64,000 nt of DNA. Origin: Mycolicibacterium nivoides (GTDB lineage Bacteria > Actinomycetota > Actinomycetes > Mycobacteriales > Mycobacteriaceae). Below are positions 55,378 to 64,000 of this stretch, piece after piece. A program made the translations under genes and the position numbers. Position 1 is the first letter of the stretch, and each line of letters opens with the position of its first letter. The notes beneath the pieces were generated by a model that was not told the origin of the DNA, made no database searches, and saw only the letters and a list, made by a program, of their open reading frames with translations. The stretch covers positions 5,203,208 through 5,267,207 of the forward strand of contig NZ_CP034072.1 in NCBI RefSeq assembly GCF_003855255.1. Reading direction: 5' to 3'.

Positions 55378-56999
55378 AGGGCAGCCTTGATCGACGCGTG
55401 CAGCGCCCGCAGCGACGACCGGTCGGCCTTCACCTCCAGCACCCGCATCCCGTCGAAGGGTTCGGCCAATGCGGCACCGAGCGCGTCGGCCTCCACCTGG
55501 CCGCATTCGACGTGATAGGCGCGGCACAGTGCCGCGACGTCCACATCGTGCGGGGTACCGAAGATCCGCGACGATACGTCGGAGAACCGCGGATCACCCT
55601 GCTCCAGCAGCTCGAAGATGCCGCCGCCGTTGTCGTTGGACACCACGATGGTCAGATTGCGCGGCGTCGGCTCGGTGGGCCCGACCAGCAGGCCCGAGCT
55701 GTCGTGCACGAAGGTCAGATCCCCGATCAGGGCAATGGTCCGGCCGTCGTGTGCCAGCGCGGCGCCGATCGCCGTCGACACCGTGCCGTCGATACCGGCC
55801 ACACCACGGTTGGACCGCACCTTGATGCCCTCGGTGCCCAGCCCGACCAGGGCGGCGTCACGCACCGGGTTGGAGGCCCCGAGCACCAGCTGGTCGCCTG
55901 GGCGCAGCGCGTCGGAAACGGCGGCGGCCACGTGCAGACCGGTGGTCAGTGGGTGCGACGCGAGTTGTTGGCGCACCGCCGCCAAGGCATGCCGGTTGAG
56001 CTCGGCGCAGCGGGCCAGCCAGGCCGGGTCCGGGGTCCCGGTCGTTACCGCCCGGGTGCCGGTGGCCATCGAATTGCCCGAGACGTCGGGCCAGCGCGGA
56101 CCGGTGGTCAGCGCGTACACCGGCACCGCCGGATCGGCCAGCAGTGCCGACACCGGCCGGTGCAGGGTGGGCCGACCCAGCATGATGACCTGCTTGGGGT
56201 GCACGAGACGCAGTGCCAGAGGATGCAGCGGGTTCCCCGGAAGCGGTGCGGTGGGCTCGGCCACCGTCGGCAACCCGGCCAGGTTGGGGTGCACGCCGGC
56301 GCCGTGTCCGGCGATCACCACGGTGTCCGGCGTGAGGTCGATCTCCAGCGGCTGATCGAAGCTCACCGGCGGGGTGTAGGTCCACGGCTTGCCGTCCGGG
56401 CGGCCCGCCGGAAACGAGGAGTCCCCGTGTGCGTTGTCGGGGACCAGCGGTTCGCGCAGCGGGATGTCGAACTGCACCGGGCCGGCGTTGGCGGTGCGCG
56501 ATCCGGTGGCCGCCGCGAGCACCCGGCAGGTCGCCGAACGCCACTGAGCGTTGAGCGAATCGAGCTTTTCCGGTGACTCCTCAGCCAGACCCACACTGAT
56601 GTTGGCCCGCACCTGGGTACCGAAATAGCCCAGCTGCTCGAAGGTCTGGTTGGCGCCGGTGCCCAACATCTCATAGGGGCGGTTGGCGCTCAGCACGATC
56701 AGCGGCACCCGGGCGTAGTTGGCCTCGACGACAGCGGGGCCGAGGTTGGCCACCGCCGTGCCGGAGGTCATCGCGATGCAGACCGGCGCTCGTTCCGCGA
56801 CCGCGAGCCCGATGGCCAGGTAGCCGGCCGTTCGTTCGTCGATGCGGACGTGCAGGCGGATCCGTCCGGCGCGGTCGGCGTCGGACAGCGCGAACGCCAG
56901 CGGGGCGTTACGCGAGCCCGGGCACAGCACAACGTCGCGGACGCCGCCGCGGATGAGTTCGTCGACGACTACGCGCGCCTGTGCCGTCGAGGGGTTCAC
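55374..56999 (-). CDS. menD: SEPHCHC synthase MenD
   Basis: A thiamine-diphosphate enzyme of about 541 residues that joins 2-oxoglutarate and isochorismate, the first committed menaquinone step. The N-terminal half contains [14 protein letters not shown] and the catalytic-region [12 protein letters not shown]. The cofactor motif near the C-terminus is [13 protein letters not shown] with [11 protein letters not shown] at 56999 is preferred because GGTGGAG stands four bases upstream; the GTG at 57002 is too close to it. Its stop overlaps the Rv0556-like gene. Confidence 0.95.
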   Translation of the reverse strand: MNPSTAQARVVVDELIRGGVRDVVLCPGSRNAPLAFALSDADRAGRIRLHVRIDERTAGYLAIGLAVAERAPVCIAMTSGTAVANLGPAVVEANYARVPLIVLSANRPYEMLGTGANQTFEQLGYFGTQVRANISVGLAEESPEKLDSLNAQWRSATCRVLAAATGSRTANAGPVQFDIPLREPLVPDNAHGDSSFPAGRPDGKPWTYTPPVSFDQPLEIDLTPDTVVIAGHGAGVHPNLAGLPTVAEPTAPLPGNPLHPLALRLVHPKQVIMLGRPTLHRPVSALLADPAVPVYALTTGPRWPDVSGNSMATGTRAVTTGTPDPAWLARCAELNRHALAAVRQQLASHPLTTGLHVAAAVSDALRPGDQLVLGASNPVRDAALVGLGTEGIKVRSNRGVAGIDGTVSTAIGAALAHDGRTIALIGDLTFVHDSSGLLVGPTEPTPRNLTIVVSNDNGGGIFELLEQGDPRFSDVSSRIFGTPHDVDVAALCRAYHVECGQVEADALGAALAEPFDGMRVLEVKADRSSLRALHASIKAAL

Positions 57000-57015
57000 C
57001 ACTCCACCTTATTCG

Positions 57016-57798
57016 TCAGTTCTGACCGGCCAAGAACTCGAGCAGCGCGGCGTTGACGACATCGGGCTTCTCGATGAAGCCGAGATGACCGGTGTCGGGG
57101 ATCTCCAGGTAGCGCGCCTTCGGGATTGCGTCGGCCACCTCACGGCCCAGGTGGGGCGGCAGCACGACGTCGTCGGCGAACCCGATGACCAGCACCGGAG
57201 CCGTGATGGACCGGTAAGCAGGCAGCCGGTTGCCCACCGGAGCAGCGTCAGACTGGGCGAGCAGCCCCGGAGTCTGCTTGGTGGGCCACATGGTGAACAT
57301 CTCACTCCAGTCGCGCACCTGGGCGTCGTCGTTGAGGGTCTTGGGCGAGAAGCTCTCCAACATCCGGAGCTTGGCATCGAACGTCGGCGGCAGTTGAATG
57401 CCCGAGGCCGCAAGGTCGCGTTCGGCGGTACGGAAGAACTCGCGGGCCCGGTCGTGGCGGCCGCGGGTGGCCATCAAGACTGCCGAACGCACCAGATCCG
57501 GACGGGCCAGCATCAGTTCCTGGGCGATGAACGAACCCATCGACACACCCACGATGTGCGCCGGAGCAGCATCCAGCTTCTCGATCAGCTCGGCGGTATC
57601 GGCCACCATCTGTTCGGTGCCGAACCCGTCGGCGTTCTCGGTCGCGCCGATCCCGCGGTTGTCGAAAGTGATGACGCGGTAACCGGCCCGCTGCAGCGCC
57701 GGGACCTGATGCAGATGCCAGGTGCGGCCAGCGCCTCCCCGTCCGGCGATGAACACCACGGGGACGCCCTTGCCTCGCTCGTCATAAGCCAAGTTCAT
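57016..57798 (-). CDS. bpoC: Alpha/beta hydrolase BpoC
   Basis: A 260-residue hydrolase highly similar to Rv0554: VVFIAGRGGAGRTWHLHQVP, FDNRGIGATENADGF, nucleophile in GVSMGSFIAQ, and PDTGHLGFIEKP with the catalytic histidine. The family was named as a peroxidase, but the fold and triad indicate a serine hydrolase. Its place next to menD and near menC makes a SHCHC synthase (MenH) role possible. ATG at 57798. It probably shares a message with menD, 16 bases away. Confidence 0.92.
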   Translation of the reverse strand: MNLAYDERGKGVPVVFIAGRGGAGRTWHLHQVPALQRAGYRVITFDNRGIGATENADGFGTEQMVADTAELIEKLDAAPAHIVGVSMGSFIAQELMLARPDLVRSAVLMATRGRHDRAREFFRTAERDLAASGIQLPPTFDAKLRMLESFSPKTLNDDAQVRDWSEMFTMWPTKQTPGLLAQSDAAPVGNRLPAYRSITAPVLVIGFADDVVLPPHLGREVADAIPKARYLEIPDTGHLGFIEKPDVVNAALLEFLAGQN

Positions 57799-57833
57799 CC
57801 GGCCGACGCTACTTCATGACGCTCAGTGCAACA

Positions 57834-57900
57834 GCTCACGCGCTGCGGCGGTCTGAGCGCTCACGCGCTGCGGCCGTCTGAGCGCTCACGCGCTGCGGCG
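57834..57900. repeat. Tandem 25-bp repeat, 2.7 copies
   Basis: Units at 57834-57858 and 57859-57883 differ at one base (GGCGGTC versus GGCCGTC), and a third partial copy covers 57884-57900. The core is GCTCACGCGCTGCGGC followed by GTCTGAGC. The stop codon of the DJ-1 gene lies inside the third copy. Each unit contains GAGCGCTC, a short palindrome. Confidence 0.85.
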
Positions 57901-58611
57901 CCCACGCACCCTTCGGACTGCCTGATCCCAGGCCAGCAATACCCCGGCCTTGAGCGGTTCGGGCTTGATCATGTCCTTGCCCAGTAGCGCGGTGGCACTG
58001 GCCTTGGTGGCCGCGCTCGCCTTCGACATGTGCCCGGAATCGAACGGCGGCTGCGGGTCGTACTCGATCATCAGCTGAATGGCCTTGGCCTTCGCCTCGC
58101 CGCCGATCTGACCGGCCAACCACATCGCCAGGTCGATCCCCGCCGAGACGCCCGCCGCCGTGATCACCTTGCCGTCAGGGTCGGCGCGCACGATGCGCTG
58201 ATCCCCCACCGGTGTCGCGCCCATCAGCTTCAACGCGCTCAGCACCGACCAGTGCGAGGTGGCAGGCTTCCCGTCCAGCAGGCCAGCCGCGGCCAGCACC
58301 ACTGACCCCGAACACACCGATGCCATCCAGGTGGCCCCCGGATACACCTGACGCAGCCAGTCGAGCACCTTTTCGTCGCGGGCCACCATCGTGGTACCCG
58401 GCCCGCCGGGCACCAGCACCACGTCGGGCGAAGGGGTTTCGTCGAAACTGTGGGTGGCCCCCACCATCAGCACACCGGAGTCGGCGGTGACGGGCCCCGG
58501 CTCGTGCCAGACGAACCGCACTTCCGTGTCGGGCAGGTGGCGCAGCACCTCGTAGGGCCCGATGAAGTCGAGCGCGGTGAAGCTGGGGTACAACACGATT
58601 GCGATCTGCAT
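57886..58611 (-). CDS. DJ-1/PfpI-family protein
   Basis: A 241-residue class I glutamine amidotransferase-like protein. The elbow SVCSGSVVLAAAGLL carries the conserved cysteine (about residue 100), and VLYPSFTALDFIGPYEVLRH is typical of the isonitrile hydratase/ThiJ group. Residues from about 200 form a helical basic tail that ends within a tandem repeat. ATG at 58611 has GAGAGGA eight bases upstream. It is 12 bases downstream of a GlxA-type AraC regulator in one operon. Confidence 0.87.
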   Translation of the reverse strand: MQIAIVLYPSFTALDFIGPYEVLRHLPDTEVRFVWHEPGPVTADSGVLMVGATHSFDETPSPDVVLVPGGPGTTMVARDEKVLDWLRQVYPGATWMASVCSGSVVLAAAGLLDGKPATSHWSVLSALKLMGATPVGDQRIVRADPDGKVITAAGVSAGIDLAMWLAGQIGGEAKAKAIQLMIEYDPQPPFDSGHMSKASAATKASATALLGKDMIKPEPLKAGVLLAWDQAVRRVRGRRSA

Positions 58612-58623
58612 GGCTGGTTCCTC

Positions 58624-59619
58624 TCAAGCGGTTAGATCTGCGCTTCTCGCGTGCGCGGACGTCTTGCGGTACTGGTCAGGAGAAATACCCAGGCGTCGAA
58701 CGAAATTGCGCCGCATGGTCTCGGCGGTGCCGAACCCGCAGCGGGCGGCGATGACGGTGACGGTGTCGTCGGATTCCTCAAGCTGGCGGCGCGCCGCATC
58801 GGTGCGAATGCGTTCCACGTAGGCGCCCGGCGCCTCCCCGACCTCGTCGGTGAACACCCGGGTGAAATGCCGCGGGCTCATCGCCGCACGCCGGGCCAGA
58901 TCGGAAATGCTGTGCGCTCCACCGGGTTCGACCTCGATCAGCTCCTGCACCTCGCGGATGGGAGCGCGTTTGGCCCGTGGCATCCACACGGGCGCGGCGA
59001 ACTGGGTCTGGCCGCCGGGCCGGCGCAGGTAGAGCACCAGGTACCGGGCCACAGTCTGGGCGACGTCGGTGCCGTAATCATCCTCGACCAGCGACAACGC
59101 CAGGTCGATACCTGCCGTCACCCCGGCGGCCGTCCACACCCGCTCGGAGCTCCTCACGAAGATCGGATCGGGATTGACTGCCACCGAAGGAAATTCGTCG
59201 GCCATCCGACGCGCCGAGGACCAGTGGGTGGTGGCGGTGCAGCCGTCGAGCAGTCCGGCCTGTGCGGCCAGGAACGATCCGGTGCACACGCTGACGACGC
59301 GACGGGCGTGGCGGGCGGCGGTGCTGATCCAGTCGACGACGGCCGGGTTGGCCCGGGCGGCGTCGGCACCGATTCCGCCGGGTATGACGATGGTGTCGAT
59401 CGGCTTGTTGGGGTCGGGCAGCGGAGCGGCGACGAACTCCAACCCGGTGAGCGTGGCGACAGGCTGGCCGTCCACGGCGGTGAGGGTGACGGCATAGCCG
59501 TCGTCGGATCTGCCCTGGCCGACCAGGGCCAGCGTGGCGGTGGAGAACACGTCGAACGGCCCGGCCAGGTCCAAGGCCTGCACCCCGGCATAGCCCAGGA
59601 TCACCACCGATCGCGTCAC
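58624..59619 (-). CDS. GlxA-family AraC-type transcriptional regulator
   Basis: A 331-residue regulator with an N-terminal DJ-1/GATase1-like sensor (about 1-190, VVSVCTGSFLAAQAGLLDGC) and a C-terminal AraC pair of helix-turn-helices (about 225-320, SISDLARRAAMSPRHFTRVF and IAARCGFGTAETMRRNFVRR). GTG at 59619 is chosen since the sensor fold begins there (RSVVILGYAGVQALDLAGPF), although GGAGAG is very close to it. The frame is open to 59733. It precedes a DJ-1 protein with a similar fold, its likely target. Confidence 0.85.
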   Translation of the reverse strand: MTRSVVILGYAGVQALDLAGPFDVFSTATLALVGQGRSDDGYAVTLTAVDGQPVATLTGLEFVAAPLPDPNKPIDTIVIPGGIGADAARANPAVVDWISTAARHARRVVSVCTGSFLAAQAGLLDGCTATTHWSSARRMADEFPSVAVNPDPIFVRSSERVWTAAGVTAGIDLALSLVEDDYGTDVAQTVARYLVLYLRRPGGQTQFAAPVWMPRAKRAPIREVQELIEVEPGGAHSISDLARRAAMSPRHFTRVFTDEVGEAPGAYVERIRTDAARRQLEESDDTVTVIAARCGFGTAETMRRNFVRRLGISPDQYRKTSAHARSADLTA

Positions 59620-59719
59620 CTCTCCAGTGTTCGCGACCTCGGCGATGGCGTCTACGCCATGCACCCCACAAATCAGGACATGGGCTTGATTGTCGGATGG
59701 CATCGCGATGATCGGCGAC

Positions 59720-60067
59720 ATGACGGAGTACACCTACCGCGCTCAATGGTCGTACGAGGATCGCTGGTATCGAGGGTTGTGTCTTGAGTTCCCGAACCTG
59801 TCGGCGAATGGCCTCACGGCGCACGAAGCGATCGCGGCCGTCGAGAAGTTGGTCACCGAAGAGTTGGCGATGATCCGGGCCGCCGACGACACCCCGCCGC
59901 AATCGTTGACCGACCATCGCTACAGCGGCAAGTTCATGGTGCGGGTCTCGCCGTCGCTGCACGCCAGGCTCGTTGTAGAGGCCGCCGAACAGGGAGTGTC
60001 GCTGAACCAGTGGGTGGTTCAGAAACTTGTCGGTCGACCTTCGGTGTCGCTGGCTGATCTGTACTAG
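59720..60067 (+). CDS. HicB-family protein without a HicA partner
   Basis: A 115-residue protein. The N-terminal HicB fold (about 1-55) is YRAQWSYEDRWYRGLCLEFP, NGLTAHEAIAAVEKLV. The C-terminal ribbon-helix-helix (about 72-105) is KFMVRVSPSLHARLVVEAAE then GVSLNQWVVQKLVG. Such a fusion is typical of HicB antitoxins or orphan regulators. ATG at 59720 and ATG at 59708 are both possible; neither has a clear ribosome site. No small HicA toxin gene is seen on either side. A hairpin follows at 60105. Confidence 0.8.
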   Translation: MTEYTYRAQWSYEDRWYRGLCLEFPNLSANGLTAHEAIAAVEKLVTEELAMIRAADDTPPQSLTDHRYSGKFMVRVSPSLHARLVVEAAEQGVSLNQWVVQKLVGRPSVSLADLY

Positions 60068-60104
60068 TCGCCGTCGGGTCCGGTCGCGAAGGCATAGCCG
60101 ATCT

Positions 60105-60138
60105 CGAAACCTGGTATCGCCGGCGGTACCAGGTTTCG
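60105..60138. terminator. 12-bp stem hairpin after hicB
   Basis: CGAAACCTGGTA (60105-60116) and TACCAGGTTTCG (60127-60138) pair perfectly around a ten-base GC-rich loop, 37 bases past the hicB stop. There is no T-tract. It would terminate hicB transcription and also read-through from the minus strand. Confidence 0.6.
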
Positions 60139-60194
60139 GGAGCACACATCATGCGGCCGAGCGGTACCGATGTGACGGATGTGGCCTCGGAGCC

Positions 60195-60896
60195 CTACAG
60201 CTTGTTGATCCCGCGCACCACGTCCAACCGCTGGGCATAGCCCTGGGGCGAGTGCGGGAAAGCGGGAAAGAACCCGTCGCCGTAGCGCGATACGCAACAT
60301 CCTGGGGCCGTGCGCGGCGACCCTGATCGGCGGCCACTTGCCCCCGGTAGGGCGGCAAGTCGAAGATCGCGTTGCGCAGCGGGAAGAAGGGCGAATCACG
60401 ATTGACCAGTTCACCGTTCGAGTTCCACAGCGCACGGATCGTGGCCATCGCCTCTTCGAACCGGGCCACCGGTTTCGCCCAATCCACACCATAGGGTTCA
60501 TTGCCCTCGCGCTCCCCGGGGCCGATACCGAAAATGAAGCGGCCCTTGGTCAGCAGCTGCATGGTCGCCGCCACCTGCGCGCTGACAAGCCGGGTTCGGC
60601 GCCCGGCGTCGGTGACACAGATGCCCAGCGGCACCGCGCGAATCGGTTGCGCGCCGCGATCTTTCCCAGCATCGTCGACGGTTCCATGCAGGCGTCGACC
60701 GAAGGAGTCAATTTCGCTGCTGCGCAGCACTTCTCCTGCCACAGCGCGCGGGGAAATATCGCGTTGAGATGACCGGGTACCCAGAAGGAGTCAACCGGGT
60801 GGCGACGGCCGACAGATAGTTGGCCCGGGTAAAGGTGTCCACCGCCGGACGCGCGGCGATCGTGGGATCCATGAGGCCGACGCGGAATCGAGTCAT
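60195..60896 (-). pseudogene. Decayed luciferase-like F420-dependent oxidoreductase (phthiodiolone ketoreductase-like)
   Basis: Pieces of one LLM-type oxidoreductase lie in at least four successive frames. MTRFRVGLMDPTIAARPAVD starts at 60896. [18 protein letters not shown] then [11 protein letters not shown] follow in another frame. The central block [39 protein letters not shown], and [20 protein letters not shown] is in a third. [16 protein letters not shown] and [20 protein letters not shown] occupy later frames, ending at a TAG at 60195-60197. The order matches Rv2951c-type phthiodiolone/phenolphthiodiolone ketoreductases, but the C-terminal third is missing. Frameshifts plus truncation mean it is not functional. 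Confidence 0.8.
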
Positions 60897-60941
60897 TCAG
60901 GGAGTGTCGAACGCGCAGGCCAAGTTCCCTAGAGTAGGCAC

Positions 60942-61931
60942 CTACCCCAATATCAGCGGGTAGCACTCCCGCACCCGATCGATCCACCATTGCTGCCGCT
61001 CCAGCGTAGCGGCGAGCGTGGCCAGCCGGGCGGGGTCCGGCACCACCGCCTCGACGGGCAGGTACCCGTCGACCGGCGCGCACACCTCGGCGACGTCCTC
61101 CACGAAGAATCCGCCCGTGCCCAGCCCGCAGGCGTGCGCCAACTCGGGCAGTGCCGCGGCGGCCAGCAGTCCGCGCCCGATGCCGACCGCTGAATCCAGC
61201 GCACTGGACACCACGATCGGGATATCGATCTGTGCGGCGATCTCAAGCATCCGGGACACCCCGCCCAGCGGGGCCACCTTGAGCACCGCGACGTCAGCGG
61301 CGCGGGCCCGCACCACCCGCAGCGGATCAGACGCCTTCCGGATCGACTCGTCAGCCGCGATCGGCACCGCCACCTGCCGGCGCAGTGCTGCCAACTCTTC
61401 GACCGTCGCACACGGCTGCTCCAGATACTCCAGGGGTCCGTCGGCAGTCAGCGCCGACGCGGCGGCGACCGCCTGCGGCAGCGTCCAGCCGCCATTGGCG
61501 TCGACCCGTACCACCGGAACCTGCGCCCGCACGGCGTTCACCCGCGCGACGTCGTCCGCCAGCGTCTGCCCCGGCTCGGCGACCTTGACCTTCGCCGTGC
61601 GCGCACCGGGAAACCGCGCCAGTACCTCGGGCACCTGGGCGGCCGGCACCGCGGGAACGGTGGCGTTGATGGGGACACGCTCGCGGTGCACCGGGGGTGC
61701 CGGTTGATACGCGGCCTCGATCCCGGAGGCCAGCCAGGCCGCGGCCTCGGGCGGTTCGTATTCGAGGAACGCGCCGAACTCGCCCCAGCCGGCCGGGCCG
61801 TCGATCAGTGCCACCTCACGAACCGTGATGCCACGGAAGCGAACCCGCATCGGCAGGGACACGACGTGAAGGCGTTCCAAGATGTCGTCCAGCGCCGGCG
61901 CCGCGTCAATCACGCCGTCAATGATGCCCAA
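60942..61931 (-). CDS. menC: o-Succinylbenzoate synthase MenC
   Basis: An enolase-superfamily enzyme of about 329 residues that dehydrates SHCHC to o-succinylbenzoate in menaquinone synthesis. RTAKVKVAEPGQ carries the KxK base, VDANGGW the first metal ligand, ADESIRKASDP follows, and AVLKVAPLGGVSRML holds the second lysine. The start is uncertain: TTG at 61931 gives 329 residues and GTG at 61913 gives 323, against 326 in M. tuberculosis Rv0553; neither has a good ribosome site. It follows an antigen 85-like gene by five bases and is probably co-transcribed. Confidence 0.92.
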   Translation of the reverse strand: MGIIDGVIDAAPALDDILERLHVVSLPMRVRFRGITVREVALIDGPAGWGEFGAFLEYEPPEAAAWLASGIEAAYQPAPPVHRERVPINATVPAVPAAQVPEVLARFPGARTAKVKVAEPGQTLADDVARVNAVRAQVPVVRVDANGGWTLPQAVAAASALTADGPLEYLEQPCATVEELAALRRQVAVPIAADESIRKASDPLRVVRARAADVAVLKVAPLGGVSRMLEIAAQIDIPIVVSSALDSAVGIGRGLLAAAALPELAHACGLGTGGFFVEDVAEVCAPVDGYLPVEAVVPDPARLATLAATLERQQWWIDRVRECYPLILG

Positions 61932-61936
61932 ACCGG

Positions 61937-62986
<1,050 letters not shown>

Positions 62987-64000
62987 TCACACCGTGGCGC
63001 GGTCGCGGCCCTCCCAGTACGGCTTGCGCAGGTCCTTTTTGAGGATCTTGCCGGTGGGATTGCGGGGCAACTCGTCGACGAAATCGACCGACTTGGGACA
63101 CTTGTAGGCCGCCAGATGTTCCCGGGCGAACGCGATCAGGTCCCGTTCGGTGACGTCCCCGTCCAGTGTCACAACGGCTTTCACCGACTCGCCCCATTTT
63201 TCGTCGGGCACGCCGATCACCGCGACCTCGGTGACCGCGGGATGTTCGGCCAGCACGCGCTCGACCTCGATCGAGTAGATGTTCTCCCCACCCGAGATGA
63301 TCATGTCCTTGAGCCGGTCCTCGACGAAGATGTATCCGCCGTCGTCGACGCGGCCGATGTCGCCGGTGCGGAACCAGCCATCAGGCGTGATGGACTCCGC
63401 CGTGGCGTCCGGCCGGTTGAGATACCCCTTCATCAATTGCGGTGAGCGGAACCACAATTCGCCCTGCTCGCCGACAGGAACGTCGGCACCGGTGTCAGGG
63501 TCGACCACCCTGACCTCGCTGCCGGGGACGACGGTGCCCGCACTCATGAGCCGCGCTTCACTCGCCCCGCGGTGATCGTCGGGCCCCAATCGGCTGATCG
63601 CGCCGGACACCTCCGTGAGCCCGTAGACCTGGATGAACTCCGTTTCCGGCCACGCCTGCAGCGCAGAACGCAACAGCGGCAAGGGCATTGGAGATGCACC
63701 GTAGGCGAAGGTCTTCAACGCTCCGAACAGCTTCACCGCGTCCTCGCCGGTGTCGAACACCTTGGCCAGCACGGCGGGTACGAGGAAGGTGCGATTGGCC
63801 CCGGCGAGAATGCCGCCGGCCAACGCCATGCCGTCGACATCACGCGTCATATAGGACGGCGCCCCGTGGTGCAGCCCCCATTGCACGTAGGACGACCCAC
63901 CGACATGGAACAGCGGCATGGCGACCAGGCTCTTGTCCCCGGCGCTGAGCGTCCAGCCCTCGAATGCGTTGAGGGTGTGGGAGATGACGTTGGTGTGGGT
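62987..64000 (-). CDS. fadD8: Acyl-CoA ligase (FadD8-like), 5' end outside the window
   Basis: The frame is open to the window edge, giving the C-terminal 337 residues of an adenylate-forming enzyme. VYGLTEVSG is motif A5, GYLNRPDATAE follows, GWFRTGDIGRVDDGGYIFVE is A7, DRLKDMIISGGENIYS is A8, and the catalytic lysine is in NPTGKILKKDLR. FadD proteins activate fatty acids as CoA or AMP esters. The position beyond menC corresponds to fadD8 (Rv0551c) in M. tuberculosis, though Rv0552 is absent here and the Ag85 paralogue is in between. Assignment to FadD8 is by synteny and similarity. Confidence 0.85.
   Translation of the reverse strand, partial: THTNVISHTLNAFEGWTLSAGDKSLVAMPLFHVGGSSYVQWGLHHGAPSYMTRDVDGMALAGGILAGANRTFLVPAVLAKVFDTGEDAVKLFGALKTFAYGASPMPLPLLRSALQAWPETEFIQVYGLTEVSGAISRLGPDDHRGASEARLMSAGTVVPGSEVRVVDPDTGADVPVGEQGELWFRSPQLMKGYLNRPDATAESITPDGWFRTGDIGRVDDGGYIFVEDRLKDMIISGGENIYSIEVERVLAEHPAVTEVAVIGVPDEKWGESVKAVVTLDGDVTERDLIAFAREHLAAYKCPKSVDFVDELPRNPTGKILKKDLRKPYWEGRDRATV

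Noticed and set aside
60149..60742. A 197-codon frame proposed as an intact LLM oxidoreductase
   Set aside because: It holds only the middle of the family; N- and C-terminal pieces are in other frames, so it is part of a pseudogene.

Overview
The window is GC-rich actinobacterial DNA from a mycobacterium, most likely a rapidly growing Mycolicibacterium-type species. The evidence is genus-typical gene families: a complete six-Mce import operon plus a second one-Mce locus, an antigen 85-type mycolyltransferase, the menaquinone reductase MenJ, the mannosyltransferase MgtA/PimB, a TrcR/TrcS-like two-component system and a SulP-carbonic anhydrase fusion. GTG, TTG and apparent leaderless starts are frequent, and many genes overlap by 1-4 bases. 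No rRNA, tRNA, CRISPR array, insertion sequence or prophage was recognised.

Layout: 1-6313, recC (5' end missing)-recB-recD. 6310-8849, two small membrane proteins and a secreted alpha/beta hydrolase. 8991-11161, two TetR regulators flanking an NAD-dependent epimerase/dehydratase-type gene. 11172-14403, a compact yrbE-yrbE-mce locus. 14404-15130, a gene-free stretch holding a perfect 30-bp palindrome. 15131-25515, gpsA, an XRE-cupin/alcohol dehydrogenase/APC permease locus, two secreted proteins, trcS-trcR and the carbonic anhydrase-transporter. 25627-26507, a VOC protein and MarR regulator sharing two palindromic operators. 26514-29749, htpX, grcC1 and menJ. 29756-38430, tspO, then an NCS1 permease/C69 hydrolase/glycerate kinase/GntR cassette, ppnP, a COG0523 metal GTPase with a Zur-like box, and a frame-interrupted Tat-exported FAD oxidoreductase. 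38746-50293, the large mce operon, ending in two MpaB/DUF2236 proteins and a lipoprotein. 50370-64000, menG, an SDR, a haloperoxidase-type hydrolase, mgtA, a thioredoxin-fold lipoprotein, an Rv0556-like membrane protein, menD, bpoC, a DJ-1/GlxA pair, an orphan HicB, a decayed F420-type oxidoreductase, menC, an Ag85 paralogue and the 3' part of a fadD8-like ligase.

How it fits together: htpX-grcC1-menJ and menG-mgtA-Rv0556-menD-bpoC-menC-fadD8 reproduce the M. tuberculosis Rv0551c-Rv0563 neighbourhood in opposite orientation. gpsA (Rv0564c in that species) would normally sit next to htpX. Two blocks interrupt this backbone: about 10 kb between gpsA and htpX, and about 20 kb between menJ and menG. 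Most of the accessory and less familiar biology lies in these two blocks. Functions and synteny are read from recognised protein families and memory of reference genomes; no database search was possible.
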